A DNA stretch of 44,658 nt from Oscillospiraceae bacterium (GCA_020025715.1 JAHHRQ010000008.1:1-44658), one strand, 5' to 3'. Counted from the stretch's first letter, positions 24,433 to 32,678 are shown. Notes: a model not told the origin generated them from the letters alone. Translations and numbers: made by a program.

Positions 24433-25923
24433 GAAACATTTGCCCACAGGCTGAAGCTTGCCATGGATAAGGCGGGCAAAAAGCAGATAGATTTGATACA
24501 TGAGGCAGCTGAGCAGGGCGTAAAGCTGGGCAAAAGCCAGATAAGCCAGTATGTAAGCGGAAAAACCGTCCCGCGGGCGGATATACTTCATTTCCTCGCC
24601 GCTGCATTAAATACAGACGATGAGTGGCTGATGGGAAAAGACAGCGCGGCGGAAGAAAAGAGCGCTGAAATAATTTTAAACGAAAATGAATCTTCAGGGG
24701 GTATTGAAATGAGAAATATTAAGAAATCATCCAAGCTTGACAATGTTTTATATGACGTAAGAGGTCCTGTTGTTGACGAGGCCAACAGAATGGAAGAGGC
24801 CGGAATGCAGATTCTTAAGCTCAACATCGGCAACCCCGCCCCCTTCGGCTTCAAAGCCCCTGACGAAGTCATCTACGATATGAGCAGACAGTTAAAGGAG
24901 TGCGAGGGCTACTCCCCCGCTCAGGGTCTGTTCTCTGCAAGAAAAGCCATAATGCAGTATGCACAGCTTAAAAAAATCCCAAATCTTGATATGGACGACA
25001 TTTTCACCGGCAACGGCGTCAGCGAGCTTATAAACCTCTCTCTGTCCGCCCTTCTGGATAACGGAGACGAAATTCTGATACCCTCTCCCGACTATCCCCT
25101 GTGGACTGCCTGCGCCACTCTGGCAGGCGGAAAAGCCGTTCACTATATCTGCGATGAGCAGTCCGACTGGTACCCCGATATGGCGGATATTGAAAGCAAG
25201 ATAACCGACAGAACCAAAGCCATAGTTATTATAAACCCCAATAACCCCACCGGCGCTCTGTACCCCAAAGAGGTTCTGGAGCAGATAGTGGAGATTGCAA
25301 GACGGCACCAGCTCATTATTTTCTCCGATGAAATTTACGACCGCCTTGTTATGGACGGTCAGAAGCATATTTCCATTGCTTCCCTGGCCCCCGACCTGTT
25401 CTGCGTCACATTCAGCGGCCTTTCTAAGTCCCACATGGTTGCAGGCTTCCGTGTTGGCTGGATGATACTCAGCGGCAACAAGCGCATTGCACAGGATTAT
25501 ATAAGCGGTCTTAAAATGCTCTCTAACATGAGACTCTGCTCCAACGTTCCCGCCCAGTCCATTATTCAGACTGCTCTCGGCGGCCACCAGAGCGTTGAAA
25601 ACTACATCGTTCCCGGCGGCAGAATTTACGAACAGAGAAATTACATTTACGAGGCTCTCACCAGCATCCCCGGCATAAGCGCCGTAAAGCCTCAGGCCGC
25701 ATTCTACATGTTCCCGAAAATTGACACCAAGAAATTCAACATTGTTGATGATGAAAAATTTGCTCTGGATCTGCTGAAGGATAAAAAGATACTGCTTATC
25801 CACGGCGGCGGCTTTAACTGGAATAAGCCCGACCACTTCCGCATTGTCTACCTGCCCCGCATAGAGGTGCTGAAAGAGGCCGTAGGCAAGATAGGTGATT
25901 TCCTCAGCTACTATCACCAGTGA
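24424..25923 (+). CDS. Bifunctional XRE-type HTH / class I aminotransferase
   Basis: A 499-residue fusion. Residues 1-75 are an XRE/lambda-repressor-like DNA-binding domain (QIDLIHEAAEQGVKLGKSQI, SQYVSGKTVPRADILHFLAAA), followed by a charged linker. Residues 96-499 are a fold-type I PLP aminotransferase of the AlaA/AlaT type, with NPNNPTG at 271-277, D302 and Y305 in SDEIYDR, lysine 335 in SGLSKSH that would hold PLP, and R343. It probably makes alanine from pyruvate and glutamate while controlling a promoter. AGGAGG lies 8 bases before the start. An internal AGGGGG seven bases before ATG 24709 could give the enzyme alone (404 residues). Confidence 0.88.
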   Translation: MLNETFAHRLKLAMDKAGKKQIDLIHEAAEQGVKLGKSQISQYVSGKTVPRADILHFLAAALNTDDEWLMGKDSAAEEKSAEIILNENESSGGIEMRNIKKSSKLDNVLYDVRGPVVDEANRMEEAGMQILKLNIGNPAPFGFKAPDEVIYDMSRQLKECEGYSPAQGLFSARKAIMQYAQLKKIPNLDMDDIFTGNGVSELINLSLSALLDNGDEILIPSPDYPLWTACATLAGGKAVHYICDEQSDWYPDMADIESKITDRTKAIVIINPNNPTGALYPKEVLEQIVEIARRHQLIIFSDEIYDRLVMDGQKHISIASLAPDLFCVTFSGLSKSHMVAGFRVGWMILSGNKRIAQDYISGLKMLSNMRLCSNVPAQSIIQTALGGHQSVENYIVPGGRIYEQRNYIYEALTSIPGISAVKPQAAFYMFPKIDTKKFNIVDDEKFALDLLKDKKILLIHGGGFNWNKPDHFRIVYLPRIEVLKEAVGKIGDFLSYYHQ

Positions 25924-26046
25924 TTTTCCGAAAATCAGGTGTAAAAAGTTTACAAAAACTAAATTGATATAATCACTCTAAATGTTGTAATATAATAAAG
26001 CTGAGAAAATTTCTCAGACTTAAAATTATACACGGACGGAGTAAAA

Positions 26047-26748
26047 ATGTATATCGACTGGACATATGTGGTTTTAATTCTTCCCGCAGTTATCTTCTCC
26101 CTCTGGGCAAGCCAGCGGGTAGACAGCACTTTCAAAAAGTACAGGCAGCAGTATAATTACCGAGGCATAACAGGCGCTCAGGCCGCCCGCTATGTTCTGG
26201 ATAGGAACGGACTGTCAGCTATCCGGATTGAGCATATTTCCGGCAGCCTTACCGACCATTTCGACCCTAAAGCCGGTGTTATCCGCCTTTCCGACGATGT
26301 GTACAACAGCTCATCTTCTGCCGCTGTTGGTGTTGCATGTCACGAGGCAGGCCACGCCATACAGCACAGTGTAAATTATCTGCCGGTAAAAATCAGGGCA
26401 GCCATAATCCCCGTTACAAACTTCGGTTCAAAGCTTGCAATGCCCCTTATAATTATCGGTCTTATTTTCGGCTCTTTAAGTCCTTTCTTTGCATGGCTTA
26501 CAGACGCGGGAATAATCTGCTTCGGTCTCTGCACCCTGTTCCAGCTTGTAACTCTGCCCACAGAGTTTGACGCCAGCAGACGGGCCGTGCAGTGCATTGA
26601 GGCGGGAAATCTTTTAAACGGCGAAGAACTTAACGGCGCGAAAAAGGTGCTGAACGCTGCCGCGCTTACCTATGTTGCCGCCCTTGCGGTTTCTCTTGCC
26701 CAGCTTCTCCGCTTTATAATTCTTTTCGGCAACCGCCGGGATGATTAA
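26047..26748 (+). CDS. YugP-type membrane zinc metallopeptidase
   Basis: A 233-residue membrane-bound neutral zinc peptidase of the YugP family (PF04298 type). An N-terminal helix (about 5-21) precedes HFDPKAGVIRLSDDVY at about 71-86 and the catalytic HEAGH at residues 99-103. Two or three further helices follow, and EFDASRRA at about 178-185 supplies the probable third zinc ligand. The substrate is unknown. The ribosome binding site GGACGGAG is seven bases before the ATG. Transcribed alone; AT-rich -10-like sequences lie between 25964 and 26000, but I cannot pick one promoter. Confidence 0.88.
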   Translation: MYIDWTYVVLILPAVIFSLWASQRVDSTFKKYRQQYNYRGITGAQAARYVLDRNGLSAIRIEHISGSLTDHFDPKAGVIRLSDDVYNSSSSAAVGVACHEAGHAIQHSVNYLPVKIRAAIIPVTNFGSKLAMPLIIIGLIFGSLSPFFAWLTDAGIICFGLCTLFQLVTLPTEFDASRRAVQCIEAGNLLNGEELNGAKKVLNAAALTYVAALAVSLAQLLRFIILFGNRRDD

Positions 26749-26761
26749 GTAATTAAACAAC

Positions 26762-26796
26762 AAAAAAACAGCTGTCACATGACAGCTGTTTTTTTA
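26762..26796. terminator. Bidirectional terminator
   Basis: Perfect stem AACAGCTGTCA/TGACAGCTGTT with flanking A- and T-runs, serving both the YugP gene and the convergent MATE gene. Confidence 0.85.
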
Positions 26797-26801
26797 TTTT
26801 A

Positions 26802-28115
26802 TTAAACTTCATGTACCATTCTGCGCCGTGAAATTTTAAGCAGAACAAAGGTTATAACGCTCATTGTAATCATTGCCGCAGGATAGGAAACCCACACGCC
26901 TTTAAGCTCCAGAACCAGAGGCAGGCTAAAGAGAAACAGCGGCTGCACAACCAGCGGCTCACCGTATGCAAGCAGGGAGCTGTCCGCCGGAAGTCCCAGC
27001 GCACAGAAGTAGCTGCCCGAAAAACGAACTATTGCCATAAAGGGAAAAGCCATGGCAAGAGTCCACATGGCAGAGGCAATCTCCGCCGATGCCTCGGGGC
27101 CTGCGCCGAAAAGCATAGGCAGCTGAGCTCTGAATATAAACGCGCCTACACTGCACATGGCAGAGGCGGAAACTGCAATCAGGGCACCTTTTCTTCTTAA
27201 GTTTCCCACAGCTTTCCAGTCTCCCGCACCGTAAGCCTTGCCCAGAAGGGGCTGTATACCGTTTCCTACTCCGGAAACCATAGGAATAACACTGCCCAGA
27301 ACATAGCTTAAAACCGCATAAACCGCAACACCCTGAGTGCCGCCGTATTTAAGCGCCTGAAGATTGGTCATCATTATGAGAACACTGTCTGACATTGAAA
27401 GGCCGAATGCGGAAATACCGTTGCGAAGAATTCCCAGCACACGCCGCATCTCAATGCGGAAATGCTCAATCTTTTTCTGTCCTTTGAGGAGCAGTATAAG
27501 AGCCGGGACTGCACATGCCGTCTGTGAAACCGCAGTTGCAATAGCGGCACCTTTAATGCCCCAGTGGAGATGCTGGATGCAGAACCAGTCGAGAATTATA
27601 TTTCCCGTAATACCCATCACGGTAAGGCCCATTGCCGTCATGGTTTTGCCGTCCCCTCGCAAAAGGGGCAGAAGTCCGGTACTGAAAACCTGACAGGCTG
27701 CGCAAACGCACACCACGCTGATGTAATCGGCAGTAAGGGGATAAAGCTCATCTTTCGCGCCCAGAAGAGGCAGAAGGTAAGGATAGGCAAGATACATTCC
27801 GACTCCCATTATAATCGCCGCGGCCACCAGCATAAGCACCGCATGAGCTCTTTCCATATGGACAGCATCAATGTCTCCCCTGCCCATATCTATGCTCATT
27901 CGCACCGCGCCGCCTATTCCGATTGCAAGGCTGACTGCCTGAATAAGCGCCACAATAGGCCATGCCACATTGATAGCAGCAAGACCTGCGTCACCTAAAT
28001 TCTGGCCTACAAAATATCCGTCTATAATTATAAAAAGGCTGTTTAAAAGCTGGCTGAACATGCTTGGAAGCGCATATCTCCAGAGCTGGCTTTCGTAATT
28101 TTCAGCTGAACGCAT
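26802..28115 (-). CDS. MATE family efflux transporter
   Basis: A 437-residue multidrug/toxin exporter with 12 predicted helices in two related halves. N-terminal half motifs are LPSMFSQLLNSLFIIIDGYF and AINVAWPIVALIQAVSLAIG; the second half has GNGIQPLLGKAYGAGD, the usual P-x-x-G-x-x-x-G-x-x. These pumps expel cationic compounds in exchange for sodium or protons. I start at 28115, with GGAGG six bases ahead, rather than 28157. It is a single gene. No regulator lies next to it. Confidence 0.9.
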   Translation of the reverse strand: MRSAENYESQLWRYALPSMFSQLLNSLFIIIDGYFVGQNLGDAGLAAINVAWPIVALIQAVSLAIGIGGAVRMSIDMGRGDIDAVHMERAHAVLMLVAAAIIMGVGMYLAYPYLLPLLGAKDELYPLTADYISVVCVCAACQVFSTGLLPLLRGDGKTMTAMGLTVMGITGNIILDWFCIQHLHWGIKGAAIATAVSQTACAVPALILLLKGQKKIEHFRIEMRRVLGILRNGISAFGLSMSDSVLIMMTNLQALKYGGTQGVAVYAVLSYVLGSVIPMVSGVGNGIQPLLGKAYGAGDWKAVGNLRRKGALIAVSASAMCSVGAFIFRAQLPMLFGAGPEASAEIASAMWTLAMAFPFMAIVRFSGSYFCALGLPADSSLLAYGEPLVVQPLFLFSLPLVLELKGVWVSYPAAMITMSVITFVLLKISRRRMVHEV

Positions 28116-28350
28116 AGAATTCCTCCATATACCGGAAAAAACAGGTTTTATTAGCACAATTTAGTATTTATTATATTATTGTACTTCAAAAAGTAATAAA
28201 ACACAAGAGGTCGGAAATTTTGGTTTTTTTATTTCCTCATATTCTTCTCATTATTATCATATACTATTATCGGAAACGTTTTCAATCCCCCCATGAGTTT
28301 CACATATTAAACTCCCCGTGATTTTTTTATTTGCCGTAGAAAATTTTCTG
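28116..28350. other. AT-rich intergenic stretch with a cre-like site
   Basis: No gene is seen here. CGGAAACGTTTTCAAT at 28271-28286 resembles a CcpA catabolite response element with one or two mismatches. It is about 155 bases ahead of the MATE gene and 65 bases ahead of the next -35, so its target is unclear. Confidence 0.3.
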
Positions 28351-28379
28351 TTGACAATCCGTTTTTTATATGTTACTAT
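28351..28379 (+). promoter_or_regulatory. Promoter of DUF3793-flavodoxin
   Basis: Perfect TTGACA at 28351-28356, 17-base spacer, TACTAT at 28374-28379. Predicted start near 28386, immediately ahead of the inverted-repeat leader. Confidence 0.8.
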
Positions 28380-28386
28380 GCGTTTA

Positions 28387-28479
28387 GTTAGATGTCTCTA
28401 ACCTGCGTCGCTCCTCACCGAGCGACTTTTATCCCCCTCATGGTTAGTGGCATCTAACTTTAAGGGACCTCAGGAGGTG
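28387..28479 (+). promoter_or_regulatory. Structured leader / operator ahead of DUF3793
   Basis: GTTAGA-TGTC-TCTAAC (28387-28402) is an inverted repeat at the transcription start, like a DtxR/iron-regulator box. In RNA the same bases can instead pair over a distance: GTTAGATG (28387-28394) with CATCTAAC (28451-28458), and CTAACC (28398-28403) with GGTTAG (28442-28447). Between them GTCGCTC/GAGCGAC (28407-28426) forms a hairpin. ACCT-CAGG-AGGT (28468-28479) folds back on the ribosome binding site. DNA operator, RNA switch or both. Confidence 0.5.
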
Positions 28480-28483
28480 TACC

Positions 28484-29032
28484 ATGTCCGACGACTTCAT
28501 TGTTTTTAACTGCGCCCCCACATTATCCGGCGTAAAGGTAGGAAATTTAGTGTCTCAGAGATATACCTGTGAAGAGGAAGTGCGGGATTTCGTCGATACT
28601 CAGGACAGGCTTCTGCGTTCCAAGGGTGTCCATGTTGAACTTGTGAAATTAACCAAGAAAACCGCCCTTATATATGTTTACAGAGTAAAGCAGCTTGCAA
28701 GTCTCCTCTCCCGCAGTTCCGTTCAGCAGTTTCTGGCAAAATTCGGTTACATCGAGTTTTCCGTAAAAGGCTGTCTGAACCACCTGAAAAGCAGACTTCT
28801 TCTCAGCGATTTTCCCCATGAAATAGGCGTTTTTCTGGGCTATCCCCTTGATGACATTCAGTGCTTTATAGATAAAAAAGGCGCTGACTGCCCGCTGGTG
28901 GGTTTTTGGAAAGCATACAACAACATTGAACGAGCAAAACTCATTTTTGCCCTCTATTCCAAGTGTACGGATTCATGCTGTCGCCGCTACGAGGAAGGAA
29001 CTGATATTTATCGGCTAACCGCAGCCGGTTAA
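28484..29032 (+). CDS. DUF3793 family protein
   Basis: A 182-residue soluble protein of the DUF3793 family of Clostridia. Family marks are the N-terminal NCAPTLSGVKVGNLV, a YVYR strand, and FPHEIGVFLGYPLDDIQCFI at about 110-129, followed by a helix and a cysteine pair (CTDSCC) near the end. Function is unknown. DUF3793 genes often occur beside flavodoxin or ferrous-iron uptake genes, and a flavodoxin follows here by 41 bases, so a role in iron limitation or electron transfer is possible (inference). GGAGG lies just before the ATG. Confidence 0.8.
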   Translation: MSDDFIVFNCAPTLSGVKVGNLVSQRYTCEEEVRDFVDTQDRLLRSKGVHVELVKLTKKTALIYVYRVKQLASLLSRSSVQQFLAKFGYIEFSVKGCLNHLKSRLLLSDFPHEIGVFLGYPLDDIQCFIDKKGADCPLVGFWKAYNNIERAKLIFALYSKCTDSCCRRYEEGTDIYRLTAAG

Positions 29033-29073
29033 TAATATAAATTTTGCATTTTTTATAGAAAGGATCTTTTACT

Positions 29074-29484
29074 ATGACTAAAACAGCAGTAGTTTATTGG
29101 AGCGGCACAGGCAACACCGAGGCTATGGCCAACGCAGTTGCCAAGGGAGCACAGGAGGCAGGCGCATCTACCGATGTTATGTCCGTTGCCGAGTTTGATC
29201 CCGCAAAGCTGGCTGAATACACCGGTATTGCTTTCGGCTGCCCCGCAATGGGCAGCGAGAGCCTTGAGGATGGGGAATTTGAGCCTATCTGGGACAGCGT
29301 TAAGGACTCCCTCGCAGGTAAGAAAGTCGTTCTGTTCGGCTCTTACGGCTGGGGCGACGGTGAATGGATGCGCAACTGGCAGGAAGGCGCTCCTTGCGAA
29401 ATCATCGACACTTACATCTGCAATGATGCTCCCGGTCCCGACGAAGAGGCTGCCTGCCGTGCCCTCGGTGCTAAAATAGTTTAA
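29074..29484 (+). CDS. Flavodoxin
   Basis: A 136-residue FMN electron carrier that replaces ferredoxin, usually when iron is short. The FMN phosphate loop is SGTGNTE at residues 10-16, and the FMN-stacking loops are GCPAMGSESLED (about 55-66) and GSYGWGDGEW (about 88-97). Its length is normal for short-chain flavodoxins. AAAGGA precedes the ATG. It is in an operon with DUF3793. The last codons and stop are copied in a tandem duplication just downstream (29470-29532). Confidence 0.92.
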   Translation: MTKTAVVYWSGTGNTEAMANAVAKGAQEAGASTDVMSVAEFDPAKLAEYTGIAFGCPAMGSESLEDGEFEPIWDSVKDSLAGKKVVLFGSYGWGDGEWMRNWQEGAPCEIIDTYICNDAPGPDEEAACRALGAKIV

Positions 29485-29532
29485 AGCGCAACTTTACGGC
29501 GCTAAAATAGTGTAAAGCGGAAACTTTTCGGC
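29470..29532 (+). repeat. Tandem duplication of the flavodoxin 3' end
   Basis: Two adjacent copies, 29470-29500 and 29501-29532, share GCTAAAATAGT-TAAAGCG-AACTTT-CGGC with four differences. The first copy carries the last codons and the stop TAA; the second repeats them out of use. It suggests a replication-slippage duplication. Confidence 0.75.
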
Positions 29533-29602
29533 GTCGCGGGGCGAGAGTCCCGCGGCGTCAAATCAAATGTCTAAGCGGTGTCATTTCATAGTCTATAATC
29601 AG

Positions 29603-29636
29603 GTGCAAGCGGTTCGCCGCTTGCACTTCCTTTTTT
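29603..29636 (+). terminator. Terminator of DUF3793-flavodoxin
   Basis: Stem GTGCAAGCGG/CCGCTTGCAC with a TTCG loop, then TTCCTTTTTT. A second GC-rich hairpin at 29532-29561 lies upstream without a T-run. Confidence 0.85.
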
Positions 29637-29711
29637 GCAATGATATTATATATGTAATTGCTTAAGCCTTTAGCTTAATCGGCAAAAACTGAATTTGGGA
29701 GGTAAAAGATT

Positions 29712-30494
29712 ATGGATGTAAGAACTTTCAAAGAAAATATTTACCGCTCCGCCCTGCCGCTTCTGGAGGGTCGGGTAGTAACCGATCTTGTAATCGGGCT
29801 GTCCCTTCTGGCGGTTGAACTGGACGGAAAAGACTATGCCGCCGCATATGTAATGCGGGAGAGTCTGGGCGGCGGATGTTCGATTTTCTCCTACGCCGCT
29901 GATGCGGTGGGCATGTCCGCCGTGGATGCCGGAAAATGGTTTGTTGATGGCGGCGACGATGTGCAGAGAGCAATAGGCTGCGCGGTTATAAACGCGGCAA
30001 GTCAGGTTCTGCCCCTCAAAGACAGCGGAGGTCCTGATAAGCCCTTTGACGTGGAAATTAAGAAAGGCGACACCGTTGGAATGATAGGAAACATTCGTCC
30101 GGTGGCAATGCAGCTTAGAAATTCCGGCTGCAAAATGATGATTTTCGATAAAGGTCAGTGCGCCAAAGGCAATGTGACCGAGGACATTTACCCCATGGAT
30201 AAGCAATCTGAGCTTCTTCCGGGGTGTGACGCGGTTTTCCTCAGCGGCACTACCACCGTAAACGGTACGGTTATTCCCCTTACGGAGCTTTGCCCTAATG
30301 CCCGGGATATAGTGCTCATCGGCACCAGCACTCCTATGATACCCGAGGGCTACGCCGGAACCAATGTCAGCGTTCTTGCGGGCAGCTGGTGGAAGAAGGA
30401 TGCAAAAGAAGAAGTATTCCGCTTAATTTCCAGAGCCGCCGGTATTCAGGCTTTGGGAAAATTCATGATAAAGAAAAACGTGAGAATAAAATAA
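29712..30494 (+). CDS. DUF364/DUF4213 family protein (putative metal-chelation domain)
   Basis: A 260-residue soluble protein with an N-terminal DUF4213-like part (about 1-90, VVTDLVIGLSLLAVEL) and a C-terminal Rossmann-like DUF364 part. The C-terminal marks are VGMIGNIRPVAMQLRNSGCK and FLSGTTTVNGTVIPLTELCP. Proteins of this type have been annotated as possible heavy-metal chelation proteins; the function is not established. GGGAGG lies nine bases before the ATG. It follows the flavodoxin terminator, with about 75 bases for its own promoter, and ends in a terminator. Confidence 0.78.
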   Translation: MDVRTFKENIYRSALPLLEGRVVTDLVIGLSLLAVELDGKDYAAAYVMRESLGGGCSIFSYAADAVGMSAVDAGKWFVDGGDDVQRAIGCAVINAASQVLPLKDSGGPDKPFDVEIKKGDTVGMIGNIRPVAMQLRNSGCKMMIFDKGQCAKGNVTEDIYPMDKQSELLPGCDAVFLSGTTTVNGTVIPLTELCPNARDIVLIGTSTPMIPEGYAGTNVSVLAGSWWKKDAKEEVFRLISRAAGIQALGKFMIKKNVRIK

Positions 30495-30497
30495 CTT

Positions 30498-30536
30498 AAA
30501 ATCTCCGGTATGCAGTGCATACCGGAGATTTTTTTA
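30498..30536 (+). terminator. Terminator of the DUF364 gene
   Basis: Stem AAATCTCCGGTATGCA/TGCATACCGGAGATTT followed by Ts, just after the stop. The convergent dehydrogenase gene ends 28 bases further and may use it too. Confidence 0.88.
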
Positions 30537-30563
30537 ACTGTATTCTATTATATAAATACTATC

Positions 30564-31652
30564 TTACTTTGTAAGAACATACTCGTTCATGGGCTTTATC
30601 ATGAACTGGTTATAGGGGAACTTGTCGGTGGTGACATAGCCGGCAGGTGCATCAATGAGCTGAGGAATACGGTTTACAAGGGTGGCGCAGGTAAGCTCAA
30701 CGGTGGCAGGCTTATTTACTATGCAGGTGGTTTCAGGCTCGCCGTGGAGAGTCCACACGTTTCTGTCAAACTCATCCTTATTGAAGATTTTACCCACACA
30801 CTCGGTTACAAGGGTGATGCCCTCCTCAGTCTCGGTGGTAACTATGGCTCTCATGCCGGTAACATCGCCGGCCTTTACTACCATGCCCAGAGTCTCGGAC
30901 TGCAAATCTTCCTTGTCAATGCAGGGGATGCACTTCTGAGTCTGGGAAACCACATGGAGATCAAGCTTGCTGCACAGCCAGCCGTTCTGGTTCCACATGT
31001 AAGAGGGAACATACTCACCGCTTTCAACCAGTCTCTTCATCTCATCGGAAGGAGTCTCGTTATACTGGCCTATGGTCTTGTAGAACTCCTCAACGGTAAG
31101 TCCTGCGCCGTGGCCCTCTGCAAGAGCTACACCGTAGTCCTCTACGTTATAGGAGGAGCTGCCCTCAATGGTGGTTATTTTGTGGGAAGAACCTGCAAGA
31201 TTGGTGACCAGAGTGCCCCAGTAAAGGTCGCAGTAGCCCACACCGGTAAGGGTGCAGTTGCCTTCCTTTGCAAGCTTATCCAGCTTTTCGGTGATTGCGG
31301 GAGAGGAGTTCCATGGGTAGAGAGCTTCTTCACAGGTGGAAACTGCGTTTACACCGTGCTTTGCGCACAGCTCATATATATCCTCAATTTCAGCCATGGT
31401 GCTTCTGGTTGCGACTATGCACACATCGGGCTTCCATTCGCCCAGAAGTCTGTCTGCGTCAGCGGAGGACTCAACTTTAACGCCGACTTCGGGATAGCCG
31501 TCTCCGATTATTTCAGAAACATCTTTTCCTATATGGCCGGGATTGCGGCACATTGCGCCCACCAGCTCGCCGCCGTGTTCAATAACATAGCGCATAAGGT
31601 AACGGCTCATTTTTCCTGCTCCGTACTGGCAAACTCTTATTTTACGCTCCAT
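30564..31652 (-). CDS. DapB-like NAD(P)-dependent dehydrogenase, diaminopentanoate dehydrogenase type
   Basis: A 362-residue oxidoreductase with an N-terminal Rossmann fold (RVCQYGAGKMSRYLMRYV at 6-23) and a DapB-like architecture. The rest (STCEEALYPWN at about 104-114, TGVGYCDLYWGTL at about 135-147, and a long C-terminal domain) resembles 2,4-diaminopentanoate dehydrogenase and its uncharacterised relatives, which deaminate or reduce amino-group substrates in anaerobic amino acid fermentation. No ornithine-fermentation partners are nearby, so the substrate is open. CGGAGG precedes the ATG. Its promoter has the 19-base spacer of MerR-activated genes, and the adjacent upstream gene is a MerR regulator. 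Confidence 0.72.
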   Translation of the reverse strand: MERKIRVCQYGAGKMSRYLMRYVIEHGGELVGAMCRNPGHIGKDVSEIIGDGYPEVGVKVESSADADRLLGEWKPDVCIVATRSTMAEIEDIYELCAKHGVNAVSTCEEALYPWNSSPAITEKLDKLAKEGNCTLTGVGYCDLYWGTLVTNLAGSSHKITTIEGSSSYNVEDYGVALAEGHGAGLTVEEFYKTIGQYNETPSDEMKRLVESGEYVPSYMWNQNGWLCSKLDLHVVSQTQKCIPCIDKEDLQSETLGMVVKAGDVTGMRAIVTTETEEGITLVTECVGKIFNKDEFDRNVWTLHGEPETTCIVNKPATVELTCATLVNRIPQLIDAPAGYVTTDKFPYNQFMIKPMNEYVLTK

Positions 31653-31680
31653 AATAATACCTCCGGAATATTTTGATTTT

Positions 31681-31751
31681 TTATTGTAATAATCAGGTTA
31701 ATTATTTAACAACCTTTTGTGCCTTTATTATACAGATTATTATTACAATAA
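31681..31751. repeat. Inverted repeat flanking the dehydrogenase promoter
   Basis: TTATTGTAATAAT at 31681-31693 and its exact complement ATTATTACAATAA at 31739-31751, 45 bases apart. The second arm lies in the promoter spacer and contains the dyad TTATT-GT-AATAA. Together they may hold regulator dimers. Confidence 0.5.
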
Positions 31752-31757
31752 AGTCAA
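31727..31757 (-). promoter_or_regulatory. Promoter of the dehydrogenase with 19-bp spacer
   Basis: TTGACT (minus, 31752-31757), 19-base spacer, perfect TATAAT (31727-31732). The overlong spacer with an internal dyad is the mark of promoters untwisted by MerR-family activators. Confidence 0.65.
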
Positions 31758-31768
31758 GATATATTCTG

Positions 31769-32617
31769 TTATATATTATTGCCAAAAAATTCTATTGGAA
31801 TTTGTGTCTTATAATAAATATTCCGGGTGCTGGAATGGAGTATGGGAAAGTCCACCATTACCTCGCAGAGATAATCCCCCGCTATGCTGTAACCGTGGTC
31901 AAAAACGTAATCCACAAGCCTGTGCACGTTATCCTCTTCCTCGGAAAAATCCCCTGAGCAGAGACAGGCGTAGGTCGCCGCCGGCAGAATATCCAGCCCC
32001 TCATCATTTTCCCAGTCGTCCATAAAAAGGAAAACCTCATTTGAGTACATATTTCCCTTCAAAAGGTCCTCTTTTCTTATGATTGTGCCTGTATTTGTGA
32101 AATATGAGATAGGAATATTGCTCATGGCAAGCTGTTTTTTCAGCTGCCGCAGCATATACTCATAGCCGCCCTCATTCTGGTCGAAATAGTTAATGTCGCA
32201 GCTGTGGCGGAAGATTTTTCTTTCCGGCATAAATTCAAGGAAAACCTCCCCGTTTTTAGGGGTTGCCTCGTATTTTTTGTAATTATTAAGGGTTCTTACT
32301 ATGGCAGTTTTTGAGCGCTTAAGCTGTTCGATTTTATCGTCCAGCTTCTCTATCTGCCCCTGAAGGGTCTGTTTCATGCTCTGCGGGTCGCTGTTTTCAA
32401 GCAGCGCACGGATTTCCCGCAGGGTCATGCCGTAAAGCTTCATGTTCTGTATAAAATCCAGACGGGCGGACTGGATGATATGATAGTACCTGTATCCGGT
32501 GTGTTCATCGGTATACTGGGGCTTCAAAAGACCTTCCCTGTCGTACAATCTCAAGGTCTGCTGAGACACATGGTTAAGCTCTGCCATCTGGCCTATTGTG
32601 AGTTTCTGCAAATCCAT
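31769..32617 (-). CDS. MerR family regulator with C-terminal effector domain
   Basis: A 282-residue activator. The N-terminal MerR winged helix is clear: LTIGQMAELNHVSQQTLRLYDREGLLKP at 6-33 with HTGYRYY in the wing. A coiled coil follows at about 75-115, then a 160-residue GyrI/BltR-like ligand-binding domain. MerR proteins of this layout respond to drugs or small metabolites. AAGGAGAG precedes the ATG at 32617. The promoter with a 19-base spacer that starts the next gene lies directly after its stop codon, so that dehydrogenase is the likely target. Confidence 0.88.
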   Translation of the reverse strand: MDLQKLTIGQMAELNHVSQQTLRLYDREGLLKPQYTDEHTGYRYYHIIQSARLDFIQNMKLYGMTLREIRALLENSDPQSMKQTLQGQIEKLDDKIEQLKRSKTAIVRTLNNYKKYEATPKNGEVFLEFMPERKIFRHSCDINYFDQNEGGYEYMLRQLKKQLAMSNIPISYFTNTGTIIRKEDLLKGNMYSNEVFLFMDDWENDEGLDILPAATYACLCSGDFSEEEDNVHRLVDYVFDHGYSIAGDYLCEVMVDFPILHSSTRNIYYKTQIPIEFFGNNI

Positions 32618-32648
32618 AAAAGTCTCTCCTTAGTATAAAGTTTAGACC

Positions 32649-32678
32649 ATTATAAATCAGCAAAGGAAGGATTGTCAA
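32649..32678 (-). promoter_or_regulatory. Promoter of the MerR gene
   Basis: Perfect TTGACA (minus, 32673-32678), 18-base spacer, perfect TATAAT (32649-32654). Confidence 0.75.

Noticed and set aside
29532..29561. GC-rich hairpin that looks like a tRNA T-arm
   Set aside because: The loop has eight bases instead of seven, and no acceptor, anticodon or D-arm sequence can be found upstream.
30510..31676. A 388-codon plus-strand frame
   Set aside because: It mirrors the dehydrogenase gene on the other strand and shows no domain; it has no ribosome binding site.
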